Below, one piece after another: positions 10,495 through 18,478 of a DNA stretch of 64,000 nt. Under the pieces are notes generated by a model. That model was not told where the DNA came from. It ran no database searches and saw only the letters and a list, made by a program, of their open reading frames with translations. A program made the position numbers and the translations under genes. This DNA is from Streptomyces sp. NBC_00358 (GTDB lineage Bacteria; Actinomycetota; Actinomycetes; Streptomycetales; Streptomycetaceae): the NCBI RefSeq assembly GCF_036099295.1, contig NZ_CP107976.1:6324001-6388000 (forward strand), given 5' to 3'. The number at the start of each line of letters is the position of its first letter. Position 1 is the stretch's first letter.

Positions 10495-10567
10495 TCCCCT
10501 GTAGCTCAATTGGCAGAGCAGCCGACTGTTAATCGGCAGGTTACTGGTTCAAGTCCAGTCGGGGGAG
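10495..10567 (+). tRNA. tRNA-Asn (GTT)
   Basis: 73-nt cloverleaf. Acceptor TCCCCTG pairs with CGGGGGA (one G-T wobble); the D arm begins TAGCTCAATTGGCAGAGCA; the anticodon stem GCCGA/TCGGC encloses CTGTTAA (anticodon GTT); the T arm is ACTGG-TTCAAGT-CCAGT with discriminator G. No CCA is encoded. It is the first of a tandem pair. Confidence 0.97.
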
Positions 10568-10572
10568 CTCGA

Positions 10573-10645
10573 TCTCCTGTAGCTCAATTGGCAGAGCAGC
10601 CGGCTGTTAACCGGCAGGTTACTGGTTCGAGTCCAGTCGGGAGAG
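10573..10645 (+). tRNA. tRNA-Asn (GTT), second copy
   Basis: Near duplicate of the preceding tRNA, five bases downstream. It differs by compensated changes in the acceptor (TCTCCTG/CGGGAGA) and anticodon stem (GCCGG/CCGGC). The loop CTGTTAA gives anticodon GTT. The T loop reads TTCGAGT where the first copy has TTCAAGT. The pair is presumably co-transcribed. Confidence 0.97.
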
Positions 10646-10651
10646 CAACGG

Positions 10652-10676
10652 AAAGGGACCCCTCGGGGTCCTTTTT
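10652..10676 (+). terminator. Intrinsic terminator of the tRNA-Asn pair
   Basis: Hairpin GGACCC-CTCG-GGGTCC (10656-10671) is followed by TTTTT. It lies seven bases after the second tRNA-Asn and is one of the few textbook T-tailed terminators in the window. Confidence 0.85.
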
Positions 10677-10781
10677 CATGTCCGCAGGAAGCGCTCGGGG
10701 CATGCCGAAGTCGTCCTGGTCGCGCGATGCCGACCATCCGAAGCAGGAGATCGTATGAGCGGCTATGCTGCGGCAGACGGC

Positions 10782-10797
10782 GCGCACAAATGTGCGC
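10782..10797 (+). promoter_or_regulatory. Perfect hairpin just upstream of the CAT tRNA
   Basis: GCGCAC-AAAT-GTGCGC is a perfect six-base-pair hairpin nested in a longer imperfect one (GGCGCGC ... GCGCGCC, to about 10807), ending a few bases before the tRNA 5' end. It could be a 5'-leader structure affecting RNase P processing, or an operator. TATGCT at 10763-10768 is a possible -10. Confidence 0.35.
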
Positions 10798-10810
10798 GGC
10801 GCGCCGTAAC

Positions 10811-10884
10811 GGGGCGGTAGCTCAGCCGGTTAGAGCAGCGGACTCATAATCCGTCGGCCGTGGGTTCGAGTCCCACCCGCCCCA
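10811..10884 (+). tRNA. tRNA with CAT anticodon (elongator Met or Ile2)
   Basis: 74-nt cloverleaf. Acceptor GGGGCGG pairs with CCGCCCC; the D arm is TAGCTCAGCCGGTTAGAGCA; the anticodon stem GCGGA/TCCGT (one G-T pair) encloses CTCATAA; the T arm is GTGGG-TTCGAGT-CCCAC with discriminator A. The fully paired acceptor rules out initiator tRNA, which has a mismatched first pair. Elongator Met and lysidine-modified Ile2 share the CAT anticodon, and I cannot separate them by eye. Confidence 0.93.
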
Positions 10885-11272
10885 CTACGCGCTACGCGTG
10901 CAGAATCGATGTGACCAGTAACTTCCCATTCTGGTCAGGCGAGTTGAGGGCCCGGTGGGCGCCCCGCCCGGTCACGGCCCGCTGATCGTCCGGGCCCGCC
11001 GGAGGCCGTCCCTCCGGCCAAGTCCGTCATCACCCGAATGGCCTGACCGTCCCTCGGGTGGAGTATGCCGCCGTCGGCCCACCCCCATCCCTGAAGCGGT
11101 TCCGGCATACGCAGGGGCCTGTCCCTGAGGCCGTTCGTCGCGCGCCGCGGGTCGGCGTCCGTGGCGCGGTCGGCGTCCGCGTAACCCCCGGCGCCGGCGA
11201 TGGCCGCGCTCAGGTGCCCGCCGACAGAACCTGAGGCCGTCGTGTACCGGTTCGCGCCGTCGTGCCGCGGTC
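10885..11272. other. 388-bp gap between the tRNA and the GMC oxidoreductase
   Basis: No convincing gene on either strand. It contains an imperfect hairpin (CCGGAG at 11000-11005 against CTCCGG at 11013-11018). It must hold the 3' end of the oxidoreductase operon transcript. The tRNA 3' end is not repeated elsewhere in the window, so there is no sign of an attachment-site duplication here. Confidence 0.5.
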
Positions 11273-12862
11273 TCAGTCGGCCGCGAGCAGATCCGCGGCC
11301 CGTTCCCCGATGACGACGGACGGGGCGTTGGTGTGCCCCCGGATGATCGCCGGCATGACCGAGGCGTCTGCCACCCGCAGCCCGCGCACCCCCCGTACCC
11401 GCAGCCGCGGGTCCACGACGGAGGCGTCGTCGCTGCCCATCCGGGCCGTCCCCACCGGATGGTAGAGGGTGTGGGAGTGATCGGTGAGCGCGAGCGCGTC
11501 GCGGCGGTCCCGTGGCAGCCCCTCGGCCCCGGGCGGCATGAGGAAGCGGCCTGAGGACAGTCCGCGCTCGGTGAGCCGGCCGATGATCTCCTCGCAGACG
11601 TCCAGCCCGGCCAGCAGGGCCGCCCGGTCGGCACCGTCCGGGTCCGTCAGATAGCGCGGGTCGATGACCGGCTTGGCGAAGGGGTCCGCCGAGGCCAGCG
11701 TGACCGACCCGGTGCTCCGGGGCCGCAGCAGGATCGCGCCCACGGTCAGCCCGTGTCCGGGCGCCTCGACGAGACCCTCACCGAGGAACGGCACCGGCGC
11801 GAAGATGATCTCGATGTCGGGGAGTTCGAGGCCGGGTCGGCTGCGGACGAATCCGTACGCCTCACCGACGTTCGAGGTGAGCATGCCCCGGCGGCGGGTG
11901 AGGTACTTCAGCAGCTCGGAAGGCCGCTCGGCGGCGAACAGGGTCCGGTCGGCCGCGTCCACGGCCAGGCCGCTGAAGAGGTGATCGGTGAGGTTCGCGC
12001 CGACCTGCGGGGCGTCCACGAGCACGTCGACGCCCCGCTCGCGCAGGTGGGAGGCGTCACCGATGCCCGACAGCATGAGCAACTGGGGGGTGTTGACCGC
12101 GCCCGCGCTCAGTACGACCTCACGGCGCGCCAGGACCCGGCGCGTGACACCCCCGGTGACGTACTCGACGCCGACCGCGCGGTGGCCCTCGAAGAGCACA
12201 CGGGTGGCCTGCGCGTCCGTGAGGACCCGCAGGTTCGGGCGGCGGCGGGCCGGTTTGAGATAGCCGTCCGCCGTGCTGAAGCGCGCGCCGCGCCGCTGGC
12301 TCACCATCGTCTGCGAGAAGCCGTCGGGCCTCGCGGTGTTGGCGGGCTCGACGGTGCGGCCGAGTTCCCTGACGGCGTCGAGGAACGCGGCCGTGTGCGG
12401 GCTCGGATCGCGCTGCGGCTCGACGCTCATGGGGCCGGAGCGGCCGTGGTCGGGGTCGGTGGCACCGAGGACCCGCTCCGTGCGGCGGAAGTACGGCAGC
12501 AGGCCCTTCCACGACCAGTCGGCGCCGCAGAGGTCGCCCCACTCGTCGTAGTCGGCGGCGAACCCGCGTACCCACATCATGGCGTTCATGGAGGAGGAGC
12601 CGCCGAGCATCCGGCCCCGCGGCCAGTACACGGGGCGCCCGGAGAGCTCGGGCTGCGGGGCGGTCGAGTAGTCCCAGTCGAGCTCGGTCCTGAAGAGCTG
12701 GGAGAAGGCGGCGGGAATGTGCACGGCCGCCTTCCTGTCCCGGCCGCCGGCTTCCAGGAGCAGGACCGAGGCCTTGCCGCTCTCCGTCAGCCGCCCGGCG
12801 AGCGCCGCCCCTGCCGAACCCGCTCCGACGACGACATAGTCGGCACTCCCCGGCGCGTTCAT
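11273..12862 (-). CDS. GMC-family FAD oxidoreductase (choline/alcohol dehydrogenase-like)
   Basis: 529-aa flavoprotein oxidising an alcohol to an aldehyde. The N-terminal ADP-binding motif is DYVVVGAGSAGAALAGRL, the GMC signature region is RGRMLGGSSSMNAMMWVRG, and the C-terminal active-site segment is SHTLYHPVGTARMGSDD. Start ATG 12862 gives the canonical N-terminus (MNAPGSADY). It overlaps the stop of a 43-aa ORF by ATGA, so its translation is probably coupled to that ORF. It is the last gene of a reverse-strand group with an aldehyde dehydrogenase and a TauD-like dioxygenase, so it may work on the same alcohol-to-acid route. The substrate is unknown. Confidence 0.9.
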   Translation of the reverse strand: MNAPGSADYVVVGAGSAGAALAGRLTESGKASVLLLEAGGRDRKAAVHIPAAFSQLFRTELDWDYSTAPQPELSGRPVYWPRGRMLGGSSSMNAMMWVRGFAADYDEWGDLCGADWSWKGLLPYFRRTERVLGATDPDHGRSGPMSVEPQRDPSPHTAAFLDAVRELGRTVEPANTARPDGFSQTMVSQRRGARFSTADGYLKPARRRPNLRVLTDAQATRVLFEGHRAVGVEYVTGGVTRRVLARREVVLSAGAVNTPQLLMLSGIGDASHLRERGVDVLVDAPQVGANLTDHLFSGLAVDAADRTLFAAERPSELLKYLTRRRGMLTSNVGEAYGFVRSRPGLELPDIEIIFAPVPFLGEGLVEAPGHGLTVGAILLRPRSTGSVTLASADPFAKPVIDPRYLTDPDGADRAALLAGLDVCEEIIGRLTERGLSSGRFLMPPGAEGLPRDRRDALALTDHSHTLYHPVGTARMGSDDASVVDPRLRVRGVRGLRVADASVMPAIIRGHTNAPSVVIGERAADLLAAD

Positions 12863-12990
12863 CGGGTCACCCCGGTCGCGCCCGGCTCCGTGCGGCCGGG
12901 CGTGCCCGCCGTCGGCGCCGTGACGGCGCCGGGGCAGGCGACCGGCCACGCCCTCCGATGGGGCGCGATACCGGGTGCTGTGTACGTCAT
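12859..12990 (-). CDS. Small ORF (43 aa) coupled to the GMC oxidoreductase
   Basis: Short ORF starting MTYTAPGIAPHRRAWPVACP, Pro/Ala/Gly-rich, with one cysteine and no transmembrane segment. Its ribosome site (GAGGAGGA, six bases before ATG 12990) is among the strongest in the window, and its stop overlaps the GMC ATG (ATGA). Both points argue that it is translated. It may act only as a translation-coupling leader, since the GMC start has little ribosome site of its own. It does not end in the IDGMCGVY-type tail of mycofactocin precursors. I do not recognise a family. Confidence 0.4.
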   Translation of the reverse strand: MTYTAPGIAPHRRAWPVACPGAVTAPTAGTPGRTEPGATGVTR

Positions 12991-13220
12991 GACGTCCTCC
13001 TCGTCGCGGTCCGGTACAGAGCTTCCGGCCGGGCGGGTGCCGCTGGGTAGCCCGCAGGGGCCATGAGCGCGCGAAATCGGCCACCGCCCGTCCGGCGGGC
13101 CGTGCCCGGGGTCCTCAGGGTGCCGCCGGGGCGGGCGCTGTTCTCCGGCATGACGGCGAGGTTGAGCAGGGGCTGTCCTCCGTGAGGGGTGTCGACGTGG
13201 ACCGGGTCCGGCCGGCCGGC

Positions 13221-14936
13221 TCAGCCGCGGAGCGCCGAGGCGAGGAGCGCGGGCAGCCGCAGGGCACTGGGAGCGGCGGTGAAGCGGGTGAGGCGCCGCA
13301 CGGTGGTCAGCGCGGTGCGGCTGGTGACGAAGTACGGCGGGCGCGGGGACAGCGACGGGTCGCCGGTGACCAGACCGCGCGGCGCGGGCGTGAACGGGGC
13401 GCGCAGCACGGTCTTCTCGATGTCCTCGCCCCGGAGCATGAACGCGTTGTGCACGAACCCGGTCCCGCTGCCGATGTCCTGGCGGGTGTGCCCGGGGAAG
13501 GCGCCCCAGGGGGTGAATCCGAGCAGGAAACCCACCCCGGACCAGCAGTTGACGCCCAGGGTCCCGTAGCGCAGGCCGGCGACGGCGCTCTCCACCGCCG
13601 CCCGGTCCGTCCGTTCGGTCCTCGGGTGCACGATGAGCGTGGCGCCGAGGGTGCCGGGGAGGCTGTCGTTGGCGAAGCCGACGGCGTTGCGCAGGAATTC
13701 GGCCGCGGTCGCGCCGGGCAGCCGTACGACGCCCAGCGCGCTGGCGAACACCTCGTCGGTGACCAGGACGTCGTCGGGGCCGCCGACGTCGGGGACGAGG
13801 AGCCGGCAGCCGTCGCCGTAGCGCTCCGCCAGCGGGTGGGCGGCGAGAACGGCGTCCAGGCGTTCCCGGGCCCCCGGGTAGTAGTCGGTCCGGGACGGCA
13901 GCGCGCGCAGCACCCGGCGGATCTCGTCCAGCAGCCTCTCGGTGCCGTCCCAGTCGCGCGGTACGACGAGGATCTGACCGGCGATGCAGTTGTGGCCGGA
14001 GTTGTTCATCTTGCTGGTGACGATGTGCTCGGCCTGGAAGCGGAAGTCGGCGTCGCTCCACGGGCCGGGAGCGACGACGCACGGGCTGACTCCGCCGAGC
14101 TCGCTGCTGAAGGGCTTGGTGACCAGGGGCCGGTCGTCCCGCCGGCGCCGGCCGGCGTCCTCGTCCGTTCCCCAGACGATCGCGTCGTGCGTACGGTCGC
14201 TGCCCGTGACGTGGATCGCGTCGACGCCCTCGTGATGGGCGAGGTGGCCGCCCTCGGCCGCGCCGCCGTCCACGAAGCGGACCCAGCCCCGGGTGACGAA
14301 CTCCGCGAAGACATGCTCGAAATGGGGCCGCAGATAGGCGTTGACGGGGTTCATCTTGGCGACGACGACCTGGCCCTCGGCGTAGAGCTTGTGCAGGATG
14401 TCGAGCGCGGTGATGGCGGCGACGTTGCCGGCGCCGAGCACCAGGGCCACGGCCGAGGGCTCCGGCCGGCCCCGGTACGCGTCCGCCGCCCGGTCGCGGG
14501 TCTGCTCGGCGGTGACACCCGGACGCATCCACACCTGGGCGGTGAAGCCGTTGAGCAGCAGCCGGTCCCAGCCGGTCGCGGGGAACACGTCGACACGGGT
14601 GCGGCCCTCCGTCTCCCGTACGGCCTTCGCCGCGAGCGGGTCACGGCCCGCCGAGATGCGCCGCAGCACGTGCAGATACGCCGCGGCGTTCTGGGCGAGC
14701 GCCCAGGGACCGCCGATCCAGTCCTCGGCGGCCCACGGGGAACCGGGAGCGTAGCCCTTGGCGCGGGCGCCGGCCGCGGCCAGCTCGGCGGCGCCGGAGG
14801 CCACCCGGTCCAGCAGCCGTTCGAGCAGCGCGACGCGCTCGGTGAGCGGGGCGGCGGACCAGGACGCGGCACCGCCGCGCAACTCGGCGACGGCCCGGTC
14901 CAGGCCGGCGGAGGTGTCGGGGGCAATCGGGTTCAC
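13221..14936 (-). CDS. Aldehyde dehydrogenase family protein
   Basis: 571 aa. NAD(P)-dependent oxidation of an aldehyde to an acid or acyl product is the expected reaction. The catalytic cysteine is C317 in MNNSGHNCIAGQ, and the general-base glutamate is E279 in KPFSSELGG. The nucleotide-binding segment includes ALVLGAGNVAAITALDILHK. Both catalytic residues are present, so the enzyme should be active. It is longer than typical aldehyde dehydrogenases (~490 aa), with a ~45-residue C-terminal extension. GTG 14936 is preceded by GAGGAA. It follows the MFS gene by 67 bp on the same strand. About 230 bp without a gene separates its stop from the small coupled ORF. Confidence 0.88.
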   Translation of the reverse strand: MNPIAPDTSAGLDRAVAELRGGAASWSAAPLTERVALLERLLDRVASGAAELAAAGARAKGYAPGSPWAAEDWIGGPWALAQNAAAYLHVLRRISAGRDPLAAKAVRETEGRTRVDVFPATGWDRLLLNGFTAQVWMRPGVTAEQTRDRAADAYRGRPEPSAVALVLGAGNVAAITALDILHKLYAEGQVVVAKMNPVNAYLRPHFEHVFAEFVTRGWVRFVDGGAAEGGHLAHHEGVDAIHVTGSDRTHDAIVWGTDEDAGRRRRDDRPLVTKPFSSELGGVSPCVVAPGPWSDADFRFQAEHIVTSKMNNSGHNCIAGQILVVPRDWDGTERLLDEIRRVLRALPSRTDYYPGARERLDAVLAAHPLAERYGDGCRLLVPDVGGPDDVLVTDEVFASALGVVRLPGATAAEFLRNAVGFANDSLPGTLGATLIVHPRTERTDRAAVESAVAGLRYGTLGVNCWSGVGFLLGFTPWGAFPGHTRQDIGSGTGFVHNAFMLRGEDIEKTVLRAPFTPAPRGLVTGDPSLSPRPPYFVTSRTALTTVRRLTRFTAAPSALRLPALLASALRG

Positions 14937-15003
14937 GTCGTTCCTCGCGGTAGTGGGGAGGGGGCTGGCTGCCGGACCCGGCGCACGCCTGCGGGAGTTC
15001 CCC

Positions 15004-16461
15004 TCAGAGGGGTCGCAGCGGGCTGTCGTGGTCCGGGACGAGAGGGCCGGTGCCGCGGGCGGACAGCAGAAGGGCGTCGCGGGCCGGGTCGATCAGTGTG
15101 ACGGCGGCGAGTCCGCCCAGCAGGAGTAGCCCTCCGGTGATCAGGAGCGCCACGCGGTAGCCGGCGGTCCCCTGGGTGTCCACGAGGTGCCCGACCAGGG
15201 TCGGGGCGATCAGGCCCGCGGTGGTCACCACGGCGTTCATGATGCCCAGCGCGCCGCCCCGGCGGTCGGCCGGTGCCAGCTCGGTGACGGTGGTGGCGGC
15301 GACGCTGCCCATCGCCCCCGCGCAGCCGAATCCGGCGACCAGCAGGACGACGGTCGTGGCACCGGCCGGTGCCACGGGCAGGGCCAGGCACGCGGCGGCG
15401 CCGACGAGCAGCAGGACGCCGCCGACCCCGCCGCGCGCCCGCCGGCTCGCGGTCCCGCGGCGCAGCAGCCATCCGGTCAGGCCGGCCTGACCGAGCACCA
15501 CGACGCCGCTCAGCCCCCAGACCAGCATGAGCAGCCGGGTGGAGGCGGCCGGGGAGTACCCCAGGCCGTCCTGGAGGAAGGAGGGGAGCCAGACCAGGCA
15601 GAAGGCGATCACCCAGTAGGTGCCGAAGTAGGCGGCCGTGGCGCCGATCCAGGTCCGGGTCGCGAGGATCCGGCGGTACGGCGTTCCGCGCACGGCGCCC
15701 CCTGTCGGGGCCGCGTCCCCCAGAGCCTCGGCTCCCTCGCCCGTACGGCCGTCACCGGTCGTACGGTCATCACCGGCACCGGCACCGGCACCGGCACCGG
15801 CACCGGCACCGGCACCGGCACCGCTGTCGCGGGGCGCGGCGTGGGGTCCCTCCCCGCCGAGGGGGATCCACAGCAGCGCCCACACCGCGCCGGTGATCGC
15901 GACCACCGCGACGGCGGTGCGCCAGCCGTGCTGGTGGATGACCCAGGTCAGCACCGGGGCGGCGACCAGGACACCCAGGGTGATCCCCAGCACGATCAGC
16001 GCCCCGGGCAGGTTGCGCCGGTGGTCCGGGAACCAGGAGAGGGTGGCCTGCTGGGCCACCGGGAACGCCGGTCCCTCGGCGGCGCCGAGCAGTACGCGTG
16101 AGGTGACGAGCACCGCGAGCCCTCCGCCCATGACCAGCGGAGTCTGGGACAGGGACCACAGGACGGCCATGGCGAGCAGCAGCCACTTGGGCCGGACGCG
16201 GTCGGCGAGCAGCCCGACCGTGGCGCCGCATACCGAGAACAGCAGGAAGAACGCGCTGTTGGCGAGCCCGAACGCGGACGCGGACAGGCCGAGGTCCTTG
16301 CGGATGGGGTCGGCGGCCAGGCCCAGTACGGACTTGTCGGCGAAGTTGACCATCATGAAGACGACGAGCAGGGCGGTCACGGTCCACGCACGACGGCGCC
16401 GGTCGGGCGGCGTCTTCGCCCGGCCGGCGGGCACAGCGGGTACGACATCGGTGTCGGTCAC
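15004..16461 (-). CDS. MFS transporter
   Basis: 485-aa major facilitator of the anion:cation symporter/ExuT-like type, with about 12 transmembrane segments. The loop 2-3 motif is seen in GLLADRVRPKWLLL. It begins with a cytoplasmic tail ending TPPDRRRR and the first helix AWTVTALLVVFMMVNFADKS. The central cytoplasmic loop after helix 6 holds a Gly-Ala repeat (about eight GA units) encoded by a hexanucleotide array. GTG 16461 has GGAG six bases upstream. By position between the dioxygenase and aldehyde dehydrogenase genes, it probably imports the pathway substrate. Confidence 0.88.
   Translation of the reverse strand: MTDTDVVPAVPAGRAKTPPDRRRRAWTVTALLVVFMMVNFADKSVLGLAADPIRKDLGLSASAFGLANSAFFLLFSVCGATVGLLADRVRPKWLLLAMAVLWSLSQTPLVMGGGLAVLVTSRVLLGAAEGPAFPVAQQATLSWFPDHRRNLPGALIVLGITLGVLVAAPVLTWVIHQHGWRTAVAVVAITGAVWALLWIPLGGEGPHAAPRDSGAGAGAGAGAGAGAGAGDDRTTGDGRTGEGAEALGDAAPTGGAVRGTPYRRILATRTWIGATAAYFGTYWVIAFCLVWLPSFLQDGLGYSPAASTRLLMLVWGLSGVVVLGQAGLTGWLLRRGTASRRARGGVGGVLLLVGAAACLALPVAPAGATTVVLLVAGFGCAGAMGSVAATTVTELAPADRRGGALGIMNAVVTTAGLIAPTLVGHLVDTQGTAGYRVALLITGGLLLLGGLAAVTLIDPARDALLLSARGTGPLVPDHDSPLRPL
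15771..15824. repeat. Hexanucleotide tandem repeat (CACCGG)n inside the MFS gene
   Basis: Eight perfect CACCGG units (15771-15818) and one variant (CACCGC). On the coding strand this gives a Gly-Ala run in the central cytoplasmic loop of the transporter. The unit is a multiple of three, so copy-number change would keep the frame and alter only loop length. Confidence 0.9.
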
Positions 16462-16577
16462 AAGGGCTCCGCGGGAGAGGGCGGGTCGGCGACGGGGGAG
16501 AGACGGGTGCTTCAGGGGCCCTGGGCCCCCGCGGGACCGTGGGGCGGGTCCCGGGGGGCATGTCCGGTCGGCGGTCC

Positions 16578-17501
16578 TCAGGACAGGGGTGCGCCGGCGA
16601 TCGCGACGCGCTCCATGACGCGCCGTCGCGGGTAGTAGTCGTTGATCGCGTAGTGCTGCGTGGCGATGTTGTCCCAGATCGCGACGGAACCCGGCTGCCA
16701 GTGGAAGCGGACCTGGTACTCGGGGATACGGGCCTGGAGCACCAGTTCGTGGAGCAGTTCACGGCTCTCGGTGTCCGACAGTCCGGAAATCCGGGTGGTG
16801 AAGGGCTCGTTGACGTAGAGCAGCCTGCGGCCGGTGCGCGGGTGCCGTACGACCACCGGGTGCTCGACCGGCGGCAAGGACTCCCGATGCGCCGCGATCT
16901 GGCTTTCCGTCATCGTCAGGCCCCAGCTCGGAACCCAGTCGTGCACCGCGGTGAGTCCCTCGATACGGGCCTTCGTCCGCTCCGGCAGGTTGTCGTACGC
17001 GGCGGCCATGTCCGCCCAGAGGGTGTCGCCTCCCGCGTCGGGAACCTCGACGGCCCGCAGGACCGAGCCGAGGGCCGGCGCGGCCATGAAGGAGTGGTCG
17101 CTGTGCCAGATGTTCTCGGTGCCGACGGCCATGGCGTCCTTGGCCAGGCGCGAGACGCCGGTGGTGTCGCCCTTGGGGAAGAAGGGGTTCGGCTCCGGGA
17201 CGCCCCACACCCCGGCGAGCGCGAGCTGCGCGCCCGGGTCGAAGGCGTGCTGGTCACGGAAGAAGACCACCTTCCACTCCAGCAGGGCCTGCGTCAGCTC
17301 CGCCGCGAGGTCCTCGCCGATCGGGAGCGAGAGGTCGACGCCGACGATCTCCGTGCCGATGTGCGGGGTGAGCGGACGGATGTCCATCAGGCGGTACTCG
17401 GCCGGGGCGGTACCGGGGGCGGTGCGCTCCAGCACCCGCTTCCCGTAGTGCATCAGGGGCTTGTCGAAGGCGGGTGCGGGAGGGGTGACGACGCTGTCCA
17501 T
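16578..17501 (-). CDS. TauD/TfdA-family Fe(II)/2-oxoglutarate dioxygenase
   Basis: 307-aa non-heme iron dioxygenase. The iron-binding facial triad is visible: H133 and D135 (NIWHSDHSF) and H283 (ATQHYAIND), with a downstream arginine (R294 or R298) to bind 2-oxoglutarate. Relatives hydroxylate a carbon next to a sulfonate, sulfate ester or ether oxygen, and the product breaks down to an aldehyde. With an aldehyde dehydrogenase and an alcohol oxidase in the same group, this could be the entry enzyme of a small catabolic route. ATG 17501 is preceded by GGAGAG. A TetR-type operator lies 27-47 bases upstream of the start codon. Confidence 0.9.
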   Translation of the reverse strand: MDSVVTPPAPAFDKPLMHYGKRVLERTAPGTAPAEYRLMDIRPLTPHIGTEIVGVDLSLPIGEDLAAELTQALLEWKVVFFRDQHAFDPGAQLALAGVWGVPEPNPFFPKGDTTGVSRLAKDAMAVGTENIWHSDHSFMAAPALGSVLRAVEVPDAGGDTLWADMAAAYDNLPERTKARIEGLTAVHDWVPSWGLTMTESQIAAHRESLPPVEHPVVVRHPRTGRRLLYVNEPFTTRISGLSDTESRELLHELVLQARIPEYQVRFHWQPGSVAIWDNIATQHYAINDYYPRRRVMERVAIAGAPLS

Positions 17502-17529
17502 GGGCTCTCCAGAACGACAACCGGGATTT

Positions 17530-17546
17530 CGTTACCGGAAGTATCG
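17530..17546 (-). promoter_or_regulatory. Candidate TetR operator upstream of the dioxygenase gene
   Basis: CGTTAC-CGGAA-GTATCG is an inverted repeat with six-base arms and one mismatch. It is AT-rich against its surroundings and lies 29 bases before the dioxygenase ATG. The neighbouring gene encodes a TetR repressor, the obvious candidate to bind it. The 219-bp gap between the two genes holds nothing else that I can call. Confidence 0.45.
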
Positions 17547-17720
17547 TTATTGAGGTGCGAGGTGACAAGGGCCTGACGCGATCGATGTGAACGGGGTGGA
17601 CCGGCTGGATCGCGGACGGTGTGAACGGGGGTCCGGCGGGATCGCGGCCGGTGCGCACGGGTGGAGCGGTCCGGCGGGGCGGTGGCCGGTGGGGACGGGC
17701 GGCTCGACGGGCCGCCGGGG

Positions 17721-18323
17721 TCAGGAGGCCGAGCCGACCGCGCGGGCCACGAGGTCCACCAGGGTCTCCACGAGCCGGGCGTCGGGCAGTTCCTGCTCGC
17801 CGATCAGCCGGAAGAGCAGCGGCGCGGCGACCAGGGTGGCCGCGGCCCGGACATCGGTGTCGGGGCGTACGTCACCGCGCTCGATGCCGCGTTCGAGGAT
17901 GTGCCGGGTCTCGCTCGTGATCCGTTCCGTGTACTGCGCGTACTGCGCCCGGCCCGTTCCGGCCTCGGCCGCCGCGCCGATCAGCCCCGCGATCAGCCGG
18001 GCCGATCCCGGCAGCCGGTACGCCTCCAGCCGGGCCGTGAGGACGACCCGCAGCTCGGCCCGGAAGTCGCCCAGATCGGGCACCGACAGCTCGCCGACGC
18101 GGCTCTCGGCGGCGGCGATGACGAGGTCCTGCTTGGTGGGCCAGCGCCGGTAGATGGCCGGCTTGCTCACCCCGGCCCGCGCGGCGACGGCGTCCATGGT
18201 GAGCGCCCCCATGCCCTGTTCGACGACCAGGTCGACGACCGCGTTCAGGACCGCTCCGGTGACCCGCTCCTCGCGCGGCCGACCGGGTCCCCGCTCCGTC
18301 CCTCGCGTCCGCGCACCCGTCAT
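17721..18323 (-). CDS. TetR-family transcriptional regulator
   Basis: 200 aa. The N-terminal helix-turn-helix is clear (TMDAVAARAGVSKPAIYRRW, about residues 42-61), followed by the helical ligand-binding domain with the TetR_C-type segment RLIAGLIGAAAEAGTGRAQY. Such proteins repress neighbouring genes until a small ligand binds. It is upstream of, and on the same strand as, the dioxygenase-MFS-aldehyde dehydrogenase group and probably controls it through the inverted repeat at 17530-17546. The start is ATG 18323; N-terminal TGARTRGTERGPGRPREE is the usual basic arm. Confidence 0.9.
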   Translation of the reverse strand: MTGARTRGTERGPGRPREERVTGAVLNAVVDLVVEQGMGALTMDAVAARAGVSKPAIYRRWPTKQDLVIAAAESRVGELSVPDLGDFRAELRVVLTARLEAYRLPGSARLIAGLIGAAAEAGTGRAQYAQYTERITSETRHILERGIERGDVRPDTDVRAAATLVAAPLLFRLIGEQELPDARLVETLVDLVARAVGSAS

Positions 18324-18427
18324 GCCCCGAGCCTACGGGGGCCGGTGTCCTGCCCGGGGAGGAGGGCCGCCGCGGGAACATCCTGCTCGGAGGGTAGGAC
18401 CGGTGCCTCCGTGGGCACGATGCGTCT

Positions 18428-18478
18428 ATGCGCGTCGGCGAGGACGCTCGTCTCATCAGTCATGAGGAGGGGTCATGA
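18428..18478 (+). CDS. Possible leader peptide (16 aa)
   Basis: ATG at 18428 reads MRVGEDARLISHEEGS and its TGA overlaps the start of the next small ORF by four bases (ATGA). No clear ribosome site. The only reason to list it is the coupled overlap with the better-supported ORF that follows. Confidence 0.25.
   Translation: MRVGEDARLISHEEGS

Noticed and set aside
12859..12990. Mycofactocin precursor beside a GMC oxidoreductase
   Set aside because: The ORF lacks the conserved C-terminal IDGMCGVY-like sequence, and no radical SAM maturase is in the window.
12863..13084. Longer GMC start at 13084
   Set aside because: The extra 74 residues are Arg/Gly/His-rich and unlike a protein N-terminus; they would overlap the small coupled ORF entirely. 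ATG 12862 gives the family N-terminus.
15771..15824. CRISPR-like array
   Set aside because: Head-to-tail six-base units with no spacers; it is a simple coding repeat. The arrays at 18714 and 41701 fail for the same reason, and no cas genes are present.
10811..18323. Integrative element inserted at the tRNA genes
   Set aside because: No integrase or excisionase, and I found no direct repeat of the tRNA 3' end at the far side. An older, decayed insertion cannot be excluded.
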